NCBI GenBank assembly: GCA_963698715.1
Contig: CAVORW010000004.1
Location: 1-64,000, forward strand
DNA length: 64,000 bases
DNA from: CAWHJB01 sp963698715
GTDB taxonomy: Bacteria > Chloroflexota > Anaerolineae > Anaerolineales > UBA4823
Direction of reading: 5' to 3'
Position numbers and translations under genes: made by a program. Shown piece by piece: positions 18,486-28,060 of the stretch. Below the pieces are notes generated by a model that was not told the DNA's origin, did no database searches, and saw only the letters and a program-made list of their open reading frames with translations. Each line of letters starts with the position of its first letter. The first letter of the stretch is position 1.

Positions 18486-20228
18486 ATGTCCATCCGCATC
18501 CTACGCCCAGAAGTAGCCTCTCAGATTGCTGCCGGTGAGGTTGTCGAACGACCCGCCTCCGTAGTCAAAGAATTGTTGGAAAATGCCCTGGACGCAGGGG
18601 CAAGCCAGGTTCAGATCGTGGTTGAAGAAGCCGGCCGGCGGTTGATTGAAGTTGGCGATGATGGCCGAGGGATCCCGGCAGAAGAATTGTCTCTGGCTAT
18701 TGAACGCCACGCCACCAGCAAAATTGTTGATGCTGAACAACTTTTCAAAATCACCACCCTTGGCTTTCGGGGAGAAGCCCTGGCTTCGATCGGTTCCGTC
18801 TCGCGCATGTCTATCACGTCCTGCCCACCAAATGCGAGCAGTGCTGCCCAGCTGGTTGTTGAAGGCGGCCATGCTGGAAAAATCCAAAAAGTTGGCGCAC
18901 CGGGTGGGACTATCGTACGAGTTGAAAATCTATTCTACAATGTCCCCGCCCGCTTGAAATTTCTGAAACACGACACTACTGAGCGCCGCCATATCGACAA
19001 CCTGGTCACTCGGTATGCTCTCGCCTATCCAACCATCCGATTTCAGCTCAGGCAGGAAGGCCGGGCATCCTTACAAACCAGTGGAAACGGCGACCGGCGT
19101 GAAGTCCTGGCGGCCCTGTATGGAGTGGACATCGCCCGGACGATGCTTGAAGTCATCGCAAAGGATGAAGAGCTCAGCATACGCGGCTATATCAGCCCGA
19201 CCTCCCTGACCCGATCCAACAGACGTGAAATCAATTTTTTTGTCAATGGCCGGCCCGTTCAGGATACTGCTTTGTCTGCCGCTTTATTACGGGCTTACCA
19301 CACCCTGTTAATGGTTGGCCGTTACCCGCTTGCGATCCTATTTTTGGATATTCCGCCCGAAGCAGTCGATGTCAATGTCCACCCGACTAAAGCCGAAGTC
19401 CGCTTCCGAAAGCAGGACCGCGTTTTTAGCGCGGTTCAACAAGCCGTGCGAAGGGCGCTGCTGGTATATACACCTATTCCAGGCAGCGGGAACATATTAG
19501 GCAGCCAGCTGCAATGGAGTCCCTCGCCGCCCGACAGCCACAGACCAGGCAGCCTTGACCCCGCCTGGGGTATGCATGGGACCCAAACCAGCCCAGAAAC
19601 CCAATCCCCAGGGGTGCCTGCTCAGTCATATTTGCCTGGGGAACGAGTCCCGCTCTTGCGACTTATCGGCCAGATCGCCACGACCTACCTGGTAGCAGAG
19701 GGACCAGATGGGTTGTACCTAATCGACCAGCACGCTGCCCACGAACGGGTATTATTCGAGCGATTCATGGCCCAGCGCGGCGGGGAGATCCCTGGACAAG
19801 CTTTGTTAAAGCCAGTCGTGGTAGAAATGACACCTGCAGGCGCCAGACTGATCAATGACCAATTGCCGGTCTTGGCCCAGCTTGGTTTTGAGGTCGAAAA
19901 TTTCGGCCAGAACGCGTTTTTAATCAGGTCCATCCCGCTCCTGGTCGCCGGAAGCGACCCTGCAGCAGCTCTCCGCTCCCTGACGGAGGATTTCGAGGAA
20001 GACGAGACTCCCTTACAAGCAGAAATTGAGGCGAAAATCATTGCCAGGGTGTGCAAACGTGCGGCCGTAAAAGCAGGCCAAATTCTTTCTCCCGACGAAC
20101 AAAAAGCCCTGCTCCAAAGCCTGGAAGCCTGCGAATCCCCCCGCACATGCCCCCACGGTCGTCCGACCATGATCCACCTATCCGTAGATCTATTAGAACG
20201 CCAGTTTGGACGAAAAGGAGCACGCTGA
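18486..20228 (+). CDS. mutL: DNA mismatch repair protein MutL
   Basis: A 580-residue GHKL ATPase that couples MutS mismatch recognition to strand incision. The N-terminal ATPase shows VKELLENALDAGA, VGDDGRGIP, TLGFRGEALASIG and NVHPTKAEVRF. A linker of about residues 335-400 is low in conservation. The C-terminal domain carries DQHAAHERVLFE, the DQHA-x2-E-x4-E endonuclease motif, plus CPHGRP near the end. MutL therefore nicks DNA itself, as expected in bacteria lacking MutH. The ATG at 18486 (MSIRILRPEVASQIAAGEV) is chosen from the family N-terminus and the TATAAT just upstream. No mutS is in the window. Confidence 0.97.
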   Translation: MSIRILRPEVASQIAAGEVVERPASVVKELLENALDAGASQVQIVVEEAGRRLIEVGDDGRGIPAEELSLAIERHATSKIVDAEQLFKITTLGFRGEALASIGSVSRMSITSCPPNASSAAQLVVEGGHAGKIQKVGAPGGTIVRVENLFYNVPARLKFLKHDTTERRHIDNLVTRYALAYPTIRFQLRQEGRASLQTSGNGDRREVLAALYGVDIARTMLEVIAKDEELSIRGYISPTSLTRSNRREINFFVNGRPVQDTALSAALLRAYHTLLMVGRYPLAILFLDIPPEAVDVNVHPTKAEVRFRKQDRVFSAVQQAVRRALLVYTPIPGSGNILGSQLQWSPSPPDSHRPGSLDPAWGMHGTQTSPETQSPGVPAQSYLPGERVPLLRLIGQIATTYLVAEGPDGLYLIDQHAAHERVLFERFMAQRGGEIPGQALLKPVVVEMTPAGARLINDQLPVLAQLGFEVENFGQNAFLIRSIPLLVAGSDPAAALRSLTEDFEEDETPLQAEIEAKIIARVCKRAAVKAGQILSPDEQKALLQSLEACESPRTCPHGRPTMIHLSVDLLERQFGRKGAR

Positions 20229-20233
20229 AAATT

Positions 20234-21211
20234 ATGCAAGGATTGTGGCTTGAGGACCAAACAATAATTTTCCGGGAAAATCTGCCTGTCCCTGAGCCCG
20301 ATCCTGGAGAAGCATTAATCCGGCTCAGGCTGGCAGGGATTTGCTCAACCGATCTCGAAATGTTAAAAGGTTATTATGATTTCAGCGGGATACCCGGGCA
20401 TGAATTTGTGGGCGAGATTGTCGGTCTGCCCGAAGAAGCTTCCAGGAACGATCTCAAATTGGGGCAGCGGGTGGTGGGTGAAATTAACATCGTTTGCGGT
20501 CAGTGTCGGTATTGCCTCGGCGGCAACACAAGCCATTGCAAAAATCGAAAGACCTTGGGGTTGAACAAGCATCACGGCGTGTTTGCCGAGTTTTTGACCC
20601 TGCCAATCGAAAATCTGCATGTTGTGCCCGATTCTCTAACCGATGAAGCAGCCTTATTCACGGAACCTCTGGCGGCCGCGCTGGAAATTCAGACCCAGAT
20701 TCACGTGCATCCCAATCTGCAAGTCTTGCTGATTGGCGCTGGCAGGTTGGGACAGTTGATTGCCCAGACTCTGAATTTGACGGGCTGCGATCTTAATGTA
20801 GTCATACGCCGCCAACGCCAGCGCGACCTGCTGGAGAAACACGGAATAAACACATTGCAGACTGCGGAGATACTGCCTTCTGGCTATGATCTGGTTGTCG
20901 ATGCAACAGGTTCCGCCGATGGTCTAGAACTGGCGCGCCGTGCTGTCCGTCCACGCGGGACCATTGTGCTGAAAAGCACCTTCAGAGGCAGCTCTCAGAT
21001 CGATTTTTCAAGGCTGGTGGTCGATGAGATCACAATTGTGGGCTCACGCTGCGGGCCTTTCACCCCTGCTCTGCAGCTACTGGCCAAAAAACTGGTAGAT
21101 CCACGCCCTTTGATCGATGACTGTATTCCACTTAAGGAAGGCATTCGGGCGCTAGAACAGGCAAGCAAGCCTGGGATCATGAAAATCGCTATCCTTCCCC
21201 TGCAAAAATAA
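20234..21211 (+). CDS. Zinc-type medium-chain alcohol/polyol dehydrogenase
   Basis: A 325-residue MDR-superfamily enzyme, probably an NAD(P)-dependent dehydrogenase of a sugar, polyol or threonine-like substrate. The catalytic zinc site is visible in GICSTDLEM (Cys) and PGHEFVGEI (His-Glu). The structural zinc motif is CGQCRYCLGGNTSHC (four Cys). The Rossmann motif is LLIGAGRLGQLIAQT (about residues 164-178). The start at 20234 lies six bases past the mutL stop, so the two are likely co-transcribed. The substrate cannot be assigned from sequence alone. Confidence 0.85.
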   Translation: MQGLWLEDQTIIFRENLPVPEPDPGEALIRLRLAGICSTDLEMLKGYYDFSGIPGHEFVGEIVGLPEEASRNDLKLGQRVVGEINIVCGQCRYCLGGNTSHCKNRKTLGLNKHHGVFAEFLTLPIENLHVVPDSLTDEAALFTEPLAAALEIQTQIHVHPNLQVLLIGAGRLGQLIAQTLNLTGCDLNVVIRRQRQRDLLEKHGINTLQTAEILPSGYDLVVDATGSADGLELARRAVRPRGTIVLKSTFRGSSQIDFSRLVVDEITIVGSRCGPFTPALQLLAKKLVDPRPLIDDCIPLKEGIRALEQASKPGIMKIAILPLQK

Positions 21212-21358
21212 ACAATTTCCCGACTTTGGTAGCTGGGTATCATCGTCTTGAATCGTGTCCAGGTTTGAAGAGCAGGCTTCGCCCGCCAAAGGGGACGATT
21301 ATTTATCCCATTGCTTAAGCAAATTGTACCAATTGCTAATACCTAGCCTATGAAAGAT

Positions 21359-22579
21359 TTACTCCCCCGGGCTGGTGACCTGATCTAGCGGTAAATATAT
21401 TTTGAAATTCGTGCCGCGGTTTTCTGAGCTCTCAACCTCAATTCGCCCATGATGAACATCAATAATTCGCTTACAAATCGATAAACCCAGACCAGTTCCC
21501 TGGATGGCTTGCCCTTCCCCTGGCACACGGTAAAATTTTTCGAAAAGATGCGGCAGGCTTTCTTCTGGTATGCCTGTCCCGGTATCGCGAATAGAGATCA
21601 TCAACTCCCCTTTTTCCAGCCTGGCAACCAGGAATATTTCTCCACCGGGCCGATTATATTTAATCGCGTTGCTCAACAGGTTGATCAATACCTGTTTGAT
21701 CTTATCCCGATCCGCCTTTATGGCCGGCAGATAAGCATCAAATGGTTGGCCAATAGAAAGCTCGATGTTGATGTTGCGCTCGTCGGCTTTGCTCTGCATC
21801 AGATTGCTACATTCTTCCAATAATGCGGGAATCTCAAAGACCTTCGCCTGAAACTGCACTCTTCCAGACTCCAGGCGGGCCAGATCAAGAAATGCAGTTG
21901 TCATTTCGGACAATCGGGAAGTTTCTGTCAAAATAATCTCAGCCATCCGCTGACGCATATCATCTGAGATTTGAGGCCGAAGTAAAAGCCGGGCAGCGGT
22001 CCCCAAAGATGTTAATGGTGTTCGGACTTCATGGACCATCTCGCTGATCAGATCAGTCTGTTGGAAGAGCCGGGCATTTTCAATCGCCACAGCCACCAGC
22101 GCGCCTAAAGCCAGCAAAACGTTCTGATCTTCTTCGTTAAATTCCCCAGTCAGCTTGTTGATCGCTTCCAACACGCCAACCACTTTTTCCTTGGCAATTA
22201 ACGGCACACCCAACATCGATTTGGTCGTAACGTGAGTGGATTTAGCAATATCGCCATAATGGCGCGGATCTTTCTGAGTATCCGATACAATCACGGGTTT
22301 CCGGTTCGTAACAATCCAGCCTGCAATGCTTGAATCCACAGGGACTATTAAACCCCGCATCAACGGCTCAGTCAGATTAGAAGCGGCATCAAAGTAAAGC
22401 ACCTGTTTGGCTTCATCATACAATAGAACAGATGCAGCTTCTGCTACCAACAGATCGGCAGCGGCATGAACAATATTATTGAGCAGCGTATCCAGATCTA
22501 ATGTAGATGCCAGCTCAATTGAAATCTCACTTAAACGGCGATAGCGTTCCAGGAGTCCAATATGATCAATCTCAACCAC
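21359..22579 (-). CDS. GAF-domain sensor histidine kinase
   Basis: About 406 residues and soluble, with no membrane segment. A GAF domain (about residues 15-165) includes LLYDEAKQVLYFDAAS and MLGVPLIAKEKVVGVLEAIN. HisKA follows with the phospho-acceptor His in EMVHEVRTPLTSLG. The ATPase domain has the N box QVLINLLSNAIKYNRPGG, G1 RDTGTGIPEE and G2 GTGLGLSICKRI. A GTG start at 22579 is preferred: GAGG lies nine bases upstream and GTGGTTGA overlaps the Sir2 stop by eight bases. It is the last gene of a response-regulator/Sir2/kinase operon, so its cognate regulator is probably the first gene. Confidence 0.88.
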   Translation of the reverse strand: MVEIDHIGLLERYRRLSEISIELASTLDLDTLLNNIVHAAADLLVAEAASVLLYDEAKQVLYFDAASNLTEPLMRGLIVPVDSSIAGWIVTNRKPVIVSDTQKDPRHYGDIAKSTHVTTKSMLGVPLIAKEKVVGVLEAINKLTGEFNEEDQNVLLALGALVAVAIENARLFQQTDLISEMVHEVRTPLTSLGTAARLLLRPQISDDMRQRMAEIILTETSRLSEMTTAFLDLARLESGRVQFQAKVFEIPALLEECSNLMQSKADERNINIELSIGQPFDAYLPAIKADRDKIKQVLINLLSNAIKYNRPGGEIFLVARLEKGELMISIRDTGTGIPEESLPHLFEKFYRVPGEGQAIQGTGLGLSICKRIIDVHHGRIEVESSENRGTNFKIYLPLDQVTSPGE

Positions 22580-23348
22580 TGAGAACCTCTTCCACAATAC
22601 GGGGCATGATGTCAATGACATCCTCTGCAAAAGTCACATCCGCCCGAACATCAATATAGGTCTGGCTTTTATTGACCAGGATCAGGTGTGCCCCCTTTTC
22701 GATGGCTCGCATTGGCAAACCAGCGACAGGCAGTACCTCCAAAGATGAACCAGCGACAATCATCAAATCACAATTCCGGGCTGACTCTTGGGCCTTCAAC
22801 CAGGTTCGGGCAGGCAGCTGTTCACCAAACAGCACCACATCTGGTTTTAGGATATGACCGCAGCTGGGACAATGCGGGATCTCACCGGAATCCAGATAAG
22901 TTTGGATAATGCCGTCACCATCCACCTGCTGGAAACAACGAATACAGGTCAAAGTTCCCATTGAACCATGAACTTCGAGCACATTGGTGGAACCCGCCCG
23001 CTGATGAAGGCCATCGATATTTTGGGTGATGACCGTATGAATATAACCAGCCGCCTGCAATTTCGCAATCCCAAAATGGGCTTCATTTGGTTGGGCTGTG
23101 TACATTTGCAATGCCAGAGGCCGGATCCATTCAAAGAACTTCTCGGGCTTATAGCGAAACAGTGCAAGGGAAGCAACTTCAAAGGGATCGTACTTCTCCC
23201 ACAAACCACTGTCTGCAGATCTAAAATCTGGAATCCCCGAAGGTGTCGATATCCCTGCGCCTGTCAGAACTGCACCTTTATGACTACCACGGATCATATC
23301 GGCAGCACATCGAATACTATTCAAGGTAGCAGATGAAAACTCAGACAT
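22572..23348 (-). CDS. NAD-dependent protein deacylase, Sir2 family
   Basis: A 258-residue sirtuin that removes acyl groups from lysines using NAD+. Diagnostic motifs are AVLTGAGISTPSGIPDFRS (NAD binding), TQNIDGLHQRAGS, the catalytic His in VLEVHGSM, and a zinc site of CIRC and CPSC. GSSLEVLPVAGLP lies in the C-terminal Rossmann half. The ATG at 23348 (MSEFSSATLN) matches the family length; it starts 15 bp after the response-regulator stop, and its own stop overlaps the kinase start. Placement between two-component partners is unusual and suggests coupling of acetylation or NAD status to this signalling unit. Confidence 0.93.
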   Translation of the reverse strand: MSEFSSATLNSIRCAADMIRGSHKGAVLTGAGISTPSGIPDFRSADSGLWEKYDPFEVASLALFRYKPEKFFEWIRPLALQMYTAQPNEAHFGIAKLQAAGYIHTVITQNIDGLHQRAGSTNVLEVHGSMGTLTCIRCFQQVDGDGIIQTYLDSGEIPHCPSCGHILKPDVVLFGEQLPARTWLKAQESARNCDLMIVAGSSLEVLPVAGLPMRAIEKGAHLILVNKSQTYIDVRADVTFAEDVIDIMPRIVEEVLSG

Positions 23349-23362
23349 TGAGATGATAAAGG

Positions 23363-24523
23363 TTATTTCCTTTGAGTAACCAGTTCCGCCAGCTTCGAAA
23401 ATTGCTGGGCAGTCAGGCTCTCCGGCTGCTGGAGGATCATAGGCATATTGTTGGTCGATGCCTGATAGGCAAGCTCTGGGGCAGGAGTAAAGATGACGGC
23501 GATATTGCGCCCCAACTGCTCCTGCACCTGGCTCCAAGACAACTGCATGCCGGACCGGATCCGATTAACCACCACCACTCCAAGCCTGCCCGTCCCAACT
23601 CCCATGGCAACCAGGTCATCTAATAACGATTTGGTTTGGGCAAGGGTTTGCGGTACTGGCTCAACCACGACAATTATTTGGTCGCACAAAGGAGCAACTT
23701 TTTCAGCCAGTGGCGTCAGTGAAGTCCCCAGATCGAGAACAATATATTGGCCAAGATACATTAATTGGCGCGTGATCGCTTCAAAGTTCTCAACGTTATT
23801 GATGTATCTAGCATCCCGTGGTTGAGGCGAAGCCAGCAGCAATCGTAAACCAGGACTATGAGCAGTAAGTTCGGCTTCCACAGATTGTGCATCGATCTCA
23901 GAAGGTTTCTTTTGCAGCAAGCGCACCAGGCCATCAGGCCGCGAATAGCCCAACTCCTGACTGATGGTCCCTTTGCCGGGGCGGTATTCGGAAATGATCA
24001 CTTCTTTATTATATGCTTCTCGCAGGGCCACCCCCAGGTTCAGGCTCAGGGTGGAAACCCCCAGACCTCCACGCACAGCAAGAATACCAACAACCTGCCC
24101 GCGTTCACTCACTGGGGCAGCAGCCTGGGCAGGCGCTGCCGGCCGGGCTTTTGCTGTGCGAGCTAAAACGGCTTTGACATGCGCAAATAATTCTCGTGGC
24201 TGGGTTGGCTTGGTGAGATAATCATCGGCGCCCGCTTCAAAACCCAGGATTTTATCTTCAACCTGGGTTTTAGCTGTAAACATAATAATTGGGACGTCCT
24301 TTGTCACTGCATTCGACCGCAATCGCCTGGTGACCTCAACGCCATCGATATCTGGCATCATCACGTCTAAAAGTATCAGGTCGGGATGTTCACTTTGAGC
24401 CATAATTATTGCCTGATTGCCGTTGCTGGCTGCGACAATTGTGTAGCCTTGTCTCTCCAGCATCATTCCAACCAGACGCAAGGTATCTAAATCATCATCG
24501 ACGACGAGAATTTTTTCAGCCAT
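23363..24523 (-). CDS. Response regulator fused to CpaE/TadZ-like atypical ATPase domain
   Basis: A 386-residue protein. Receiver domain at about residues 1-120: ILVVDDDLDTLRLVG, phospho-acceptor Asp in LILLDVMMPDIDG, and Lys in DDYLTKPTQP. An Ala/Pro linker follows, then a MinD/ParA-type domain (about 145-384) starting VVGILAVRGGLGVSTLSLNL. At this Walker-A position both Lys of the usual KGGxGKT are replaced (R and V), as often seen in CpaE/TadZ proteins that localise pilus machinery. ATP hydrolysis is therefore doubtful. AGGAGC lies upstream of the ATG. No pilus genes are in the window, so a pilus role is only suggested by family. Confidence 0.88.
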   Translation of the reverse strand: MAEKILVVDDDLDTLRLVGMMLERQGYTIVAASNGNQAIIMAQSEHPDLILLDVMMPDIDGVEVTRRLRSNAVTKDVPIIMFTAKTQVEDKILGFEAGADDYLTKPTQPRELFAHVKAVLARTAKARPAAPAQAAAPVSERGQVVGILAVRGGLGVSTLSLNLGVALREAYNKEVIISEYRPGKGTISQELGYSRPDGLVRLLQKKPSEIDAQSVEAELTAHSPGLRLLLASPQPRDARYINNVENFEAITRQLMYLGQYIVLDLGTSLTPLAEKVAPLCDQIIVVVEPVPQTLAQTKSLLDDLVAMGVGTGRLGVVVVNRIRSGMQLSWSQVQEQLGRNIAVIFTPAPELAYQASTNNMPMILQQPESLTAQQFSKLAELVTQRK

Positions 24524-24710
24524 AGCTGCTCCTTGATAAGGATGACATTAGAAATCAGTCTAGCATAAAGGCGAATTCATTGCAAGAGGCCCTCAATCCA
24601 CAGATAAGTCTGTGAGACGCTCAGCGCAGGAATACATCATTTTAGGGTATCCGCCCCCCTTCCGAAATAGCGATTGAGAAACTATATTTTCAACTATAAT
24701 CGTACGTGAG

Positions 24711-26144
24711 ATGATCGAAAAGGTGCTTAATATTTTACAACAAGAATGCCACTTGGTGGCGGATTCTTCAATTCTGATAGGTGTTTCCGGCGGTCCCGAC
24801 AGCCTCTGTTTGCTGGATGTACTTTTCCGGGCGGGATATCCACTAAGAGTAGCCACGTTTAACCACCTCCTTCGACCCCAAGCTGGCCAGGAAATCGATC
24901 GGGTCCGCCAGTATTGCACTGGCCGGCAGATCGAATTTGTAACCGGGCAAGCGGATGTGCGTCAACGTGCCCAAGAATTGGGGCGCTCGATCGAAGAGGC
25001 CGCCCGAGAGCTGCGCTACGATTTTCTTTTCCAGCAAGCCCAATTGTCTGGTGCCCGTGCGGTAGCTGTTGGCCATACTGCGGACGATCAAGTCGAGACG
25101 ATACTGATGCATCTGCTGCGTGGGGCTGGCTCGTCTGGGATAAGTGGAATGAGCTTCCGCAGCCTGCCAAATGCCTGGAGCACAACAACTCCGATCATTC
25201 GTCCCCTGCTCTCGACCTGGCGTAATGAGATTCTCCAATATATCGCCGCTCACGAACTGTCCGCCAGCCAGGATCAGAGCAACCTGGATCAACGCTTTTT
25301 GAGAAATCGTGTGCGCCATGAGTTGATCCCAATGCTCGAAAGCTACAATCCTAATGTCCGGAAAGCGATCTGGAGAACCGCGTGTGTGCTTTCTGATGAG
25401 CAGATCTTTCTCAACCAAGTGACCAAATCAGCCTGGCAGGAATGTGTTGCCAGCCAATTGGCAGATGCGATCCTGATTAATCCCAGGCCTTTCACCGCAC
25501 AGCCGATCGCTATTCAGCGCGCTATGCTTAGAAAGGCGATCAGCCAACTAAACCCAGGACTGCGTGATATCGATTTTGAAGCCATCGAACGTGCCCGGCA
25601 GTTCATCCAGATGCCTACGCTAAACCTGCAGATGGATCTAATCGCTGAGATCCAGCTGCTTTACGAAACGGAGCAGGTATGGTTGGCCAGGAGAGATTCC
25701 AGTCTTCCAGACCAGCAGTGGCCTCAACTGGCCATCCCTGTTCCCGGTCGTCTGGATATTCCAGGAAAGATTATGATCTCCCAGGAATGGGAGTTGCAAG
25801 CTTCATTCCAAGATCTTGATGATAAGACTCGCCAAATGGCTCTGACCAATTCCGATCCATTTCAGATATGGCTGGATCTTGGCCAGCTGCAAGGGCCACT
25901 GATAGTTCGCTCTCGCTCAGATGGCGATCGATTTCAACCTCTGGGCATGAATGGACGCTCCGTGAAATTATCTGATTTCTTTATCAATCAGAAACTGCCG
26001 CGCCGGGCCCGCAATCTTTGGCCTTTGATTTATGCAGCAAACGACATTTGCTGGATACCTGGGCTTCGGAGCAGCCACCTATTCCGCCTGACAAACCAGA
26101 CAAGCCGCGCAGCTTATTTAACCATGCGGCCGGTGCCATCCTAG
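24711..26144 (+). CDS. tilS: tRNA(Ile)-lysidine synthase
   Basis: A 477-residue enzyme that converts C34 of the CAU-anticodon tRNA-Ile to lysidine, allowing AUA decoding. The N-terminal PP-loop ATPase has SGGPDS at residues 26-31. AVGHTADDQVETILMHLLRG and RPLLSTWRNEI are family blocks, followed by the linker helices. The C-terminal TilS domain contains RSRSDGDRFQPLGMNGR and KLSDFFINQKLPRRAR. The length is at the long end for the family and includes the full C-terminal domain. TATAAT ends ten bases before the ATG, so the leader is very short. Confidence 0.95.
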   Translation: MIEKVLNILQQECHLVADSSILIGVSGGPDSLCLLDVLFRAGYPLRVATFNHLLRPQAGQEIDRVRQYCTGRQIEFVTGQADVRQRAQELGRSIEEAARELRYDFLFQQAQLSGARAVAVGHTADDQVETILMHLLRGAGSSGISGMSFRSLPNAWSTTTPIIRPLLSTWRNEILQYIAAHELSASQDQSNLDQRFLRNRVRHELIPMLESYNPNVRKAIWRTACVLSDEQIFLNQVTKSAWQECVASQLADAILINPRPFTAQPIAIQRAMLRKAISQLNPGLRDIDFEAIERARQFIQMPTLNLQMDLIAEIQLLYETEQVWLARRDSSLPDQQWPQLAIPVPGRLDIPGKIMISQEWELQASFQDLDDKTRQMALTNSDPFQIWLDLGQLQGPLIVRSRSDGDRFQPLGMNGRSVKLSDFFINQKLPRRARNLWPLIYAANDICWIPGLRSSHLFRLTNQTSRAAYLTMRPVPS

Positions 26145-26282
26145 GTTGACAGGAACTCTATCGGATATCGCAAATCATCGTTCGGGCAATGAGCTAACCA
26201 ACATGGGTGACTGCCTCTCAAACACCCATAATTTGATCACAACAATATAAAAAATATTTAAAGAGATTCTACGCGTTAAAAC

Positions 26283-27896
26283 TTAGCGAATTTTCAACCA
26301 GCGGTATTCATAAGGTTCTAGGCCAATCACAAGCTGTCTATTGTTTGTGAGATCAATCTTGTCCTCACTCAACAAATCCTGGAGCGGTCCAGAGACGTCC
26401 AGGGTAACCATCTGATGTTCGGAGGATAGATTATTGAGAATAAGGAGCCGCTCGTCCCGATCCTCTCGGTAATAGGCTGCGATTGCTTTGGTAGTCTCTG
26501 CCCAGGTGAATTCTCCCCGACCAAAAACCGGATACGCCTTGCGCACCATTAGCAGCCGCCGAATCTGATGAAAAAGTGAATTGGGGTCGGCCATTTGATC
26601 AGAAACGTTAACCCTTTGCGAGGCAAACTCAGGGCTATCGATAACGGGGGCGTACAACTGATCGGGTTGGGCTTTTGAAAAGCCGGCATTCTGGGTGGCA
26701 TCCCACTGCATTGGAGTACGGACTCCGTTCCGATCGAAAAGCCAAATATTATCGCCCATCCCGATTTCATCGCCATAGTATATGATCGGAGAGCCGGGCA
26801 TGGTCAATAAGATCGAATTGAGCAGCTCAATTTTCCGCCGGTCGTTTTCCAGCAATGGAGCCAATCGCCGTCGGATACCCAGGTTTAACCTCATCCGGGG
26901 CTCGGGCGAATATTCTTCCCACATCCACTGGCGTTCATCTTCAGTCACCATCTCCAGGGTCAGCTCATCATGATTCCGCAGGAAGATACACCATTGGCAG
27001 GAGCCGGGCAGTTCCGGAGTCCTTTCCAATATCCATTCCAGCACACTGCGATCTGCTCTTCTTAAAGCCATATACAGACGCGGCATTAATGGGAAATGGA
27101 AACCCATATGGAATTCATCCTGCCCGTTGCCAAAGTAGGGACTGACATCCTCAGGCCATTGATTGGCCTCTGCCAGTAAAATCCGGCCCGGATAGTTCTC
27201 ATTGATATAGCTGCGCACAGTTTTTAAGTATTCGTGGGTTTCTGGCAGGTTTTCGCAGTTGGTGCCTTCGCGTTCGATCAAATACGGAACCGCATCAGCC
27301 CGAAATCCATCCACACCCAGGTCCAACCAGAATTTCATCACGTTCAACATCTCTTGCTGGACGGCTGGATTGTCGTAGTTCAAGTCCGGCTGTGAGGAAT
27401 AGAAGCGATGCCAAAAGTACTGGCCGGCGACTTCATCCCAGGTCCAATTCGACTCTTCGGTATCCAAAAATATGATGCGGGTCTGCTGGTATTTCTGGTC
27501 GGTATCACTCCAGACATAATAATCGCGATAAGGCGAATTGCGATCCTGACGGGCAGCCTGAAACCAGGGGTGCTGATCGGAAGTATGGTTCAATACCAGG
27601 TCGGTGACGATATACATGCCTCGCTGGTGGATTTCATCGACCAGCGTTTTGAAATCTTGCAGGCTGCCGTATTTCTCATAGACGCCATAGTAATCAGCGA
27701 TATCATAACCATCGTCCTTTAAGGGTGAGGGATAAATTGGCAACAACCAAATACAGGTGACCCCAAGCGCCTGGATGTAATCCAGCTTTTGAGTCAGACC
27801 AGCCAAATCGCCATGCCCATCGCCGTTACTGTCGTAAAAGGCGCGTACATACACTTCATAAAAAACAGCATCTTTGTACCAGAGCTTGTTTGCCAT
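26283..27896 (-). CDS. treS: Trehalose synthase (maltose alpha-D-glucosyltransferase)
   Basis: A 537-residue GH13 enzyme that interconverts maltose and trehalose. Conserved regions in order: WYKDAVFYEVYVRAFYDSNG at the N-terminus, DLVLNHTSDQHPWF, nucleophile Asp in DGFRADAVPYL, acid/base Glu in LLAEANQWPEDV, and FLRNHDELTLEM with the transition-state Asp. The tyrosine- and histidine-rich stretch RDYYVWSDTDQKYQ is typical of TreS. The fused maltokinase domain of some TreS proteins is absent. AGGGAGGAAC directly precedes the ATG at 27896. It likely serves compatible-solute or glycogen-linked carbon metabolism. Confidence 0.93.
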   Translation of the reverse strand: MANKLWYKDAVFYEVYVRAFYDSNGDGHGDLAGLTQKLDYIQALGVTCIWLLPIYPSPLKDDGYDIADYYGVYEKYGSLQDFKTLVDEIHQRGMYIVTDLVLNHTSDQHPWFQAARQDRNSPYRDYYVWSDTDQKYQQTRIIFLDTEESNWTWDEVAGQYFWHRFYSSQPDLNYDNPAVQQEMLNVMKFWLDLGVDGFRADAVPYLIEREGTNCENLPETHEYLKTVRSYINENYPGRILLAEANQWPEDVSPYFGNGQDEFHMGFHFPLMPRLYMALRRADRSVLEWILERTPELPGSCQWCIFLRNHDELTLEMVTEDERQWMWEEYSPEPRMRLNLGIRRRLAPLLENDRRKIELLNSILLTMPGSPIIYYGDEIGMGDNIWLFDRNGVRTPMQWDATQNAGFSKAQPDQLYAPVIDSPEFASQRVNVSDQMADPNSLFHQIRRLLMVRKAYPVFGRGEFTWAETTKAIAAYYREDRDERLLILNNLSSEHQMVTLDVSGPLQDLLSEDKIDLTNNRQLVIGLEPYEYRWLKIR

Positions 27897-28060
27897 GATT
27901 GTTCCTCCCTGTTTCGACGCACAACGCACAATCTTTGATCCAGCTGTACCCGATGTACTTAGAAGTCAGAGGATATGTGATTGTTTGATCGTGATATGAC
28001 ACACACCAGTAATCCTATAATATTTGATCGAACAGGTTCAGTATAACACTTGAAAAAATT

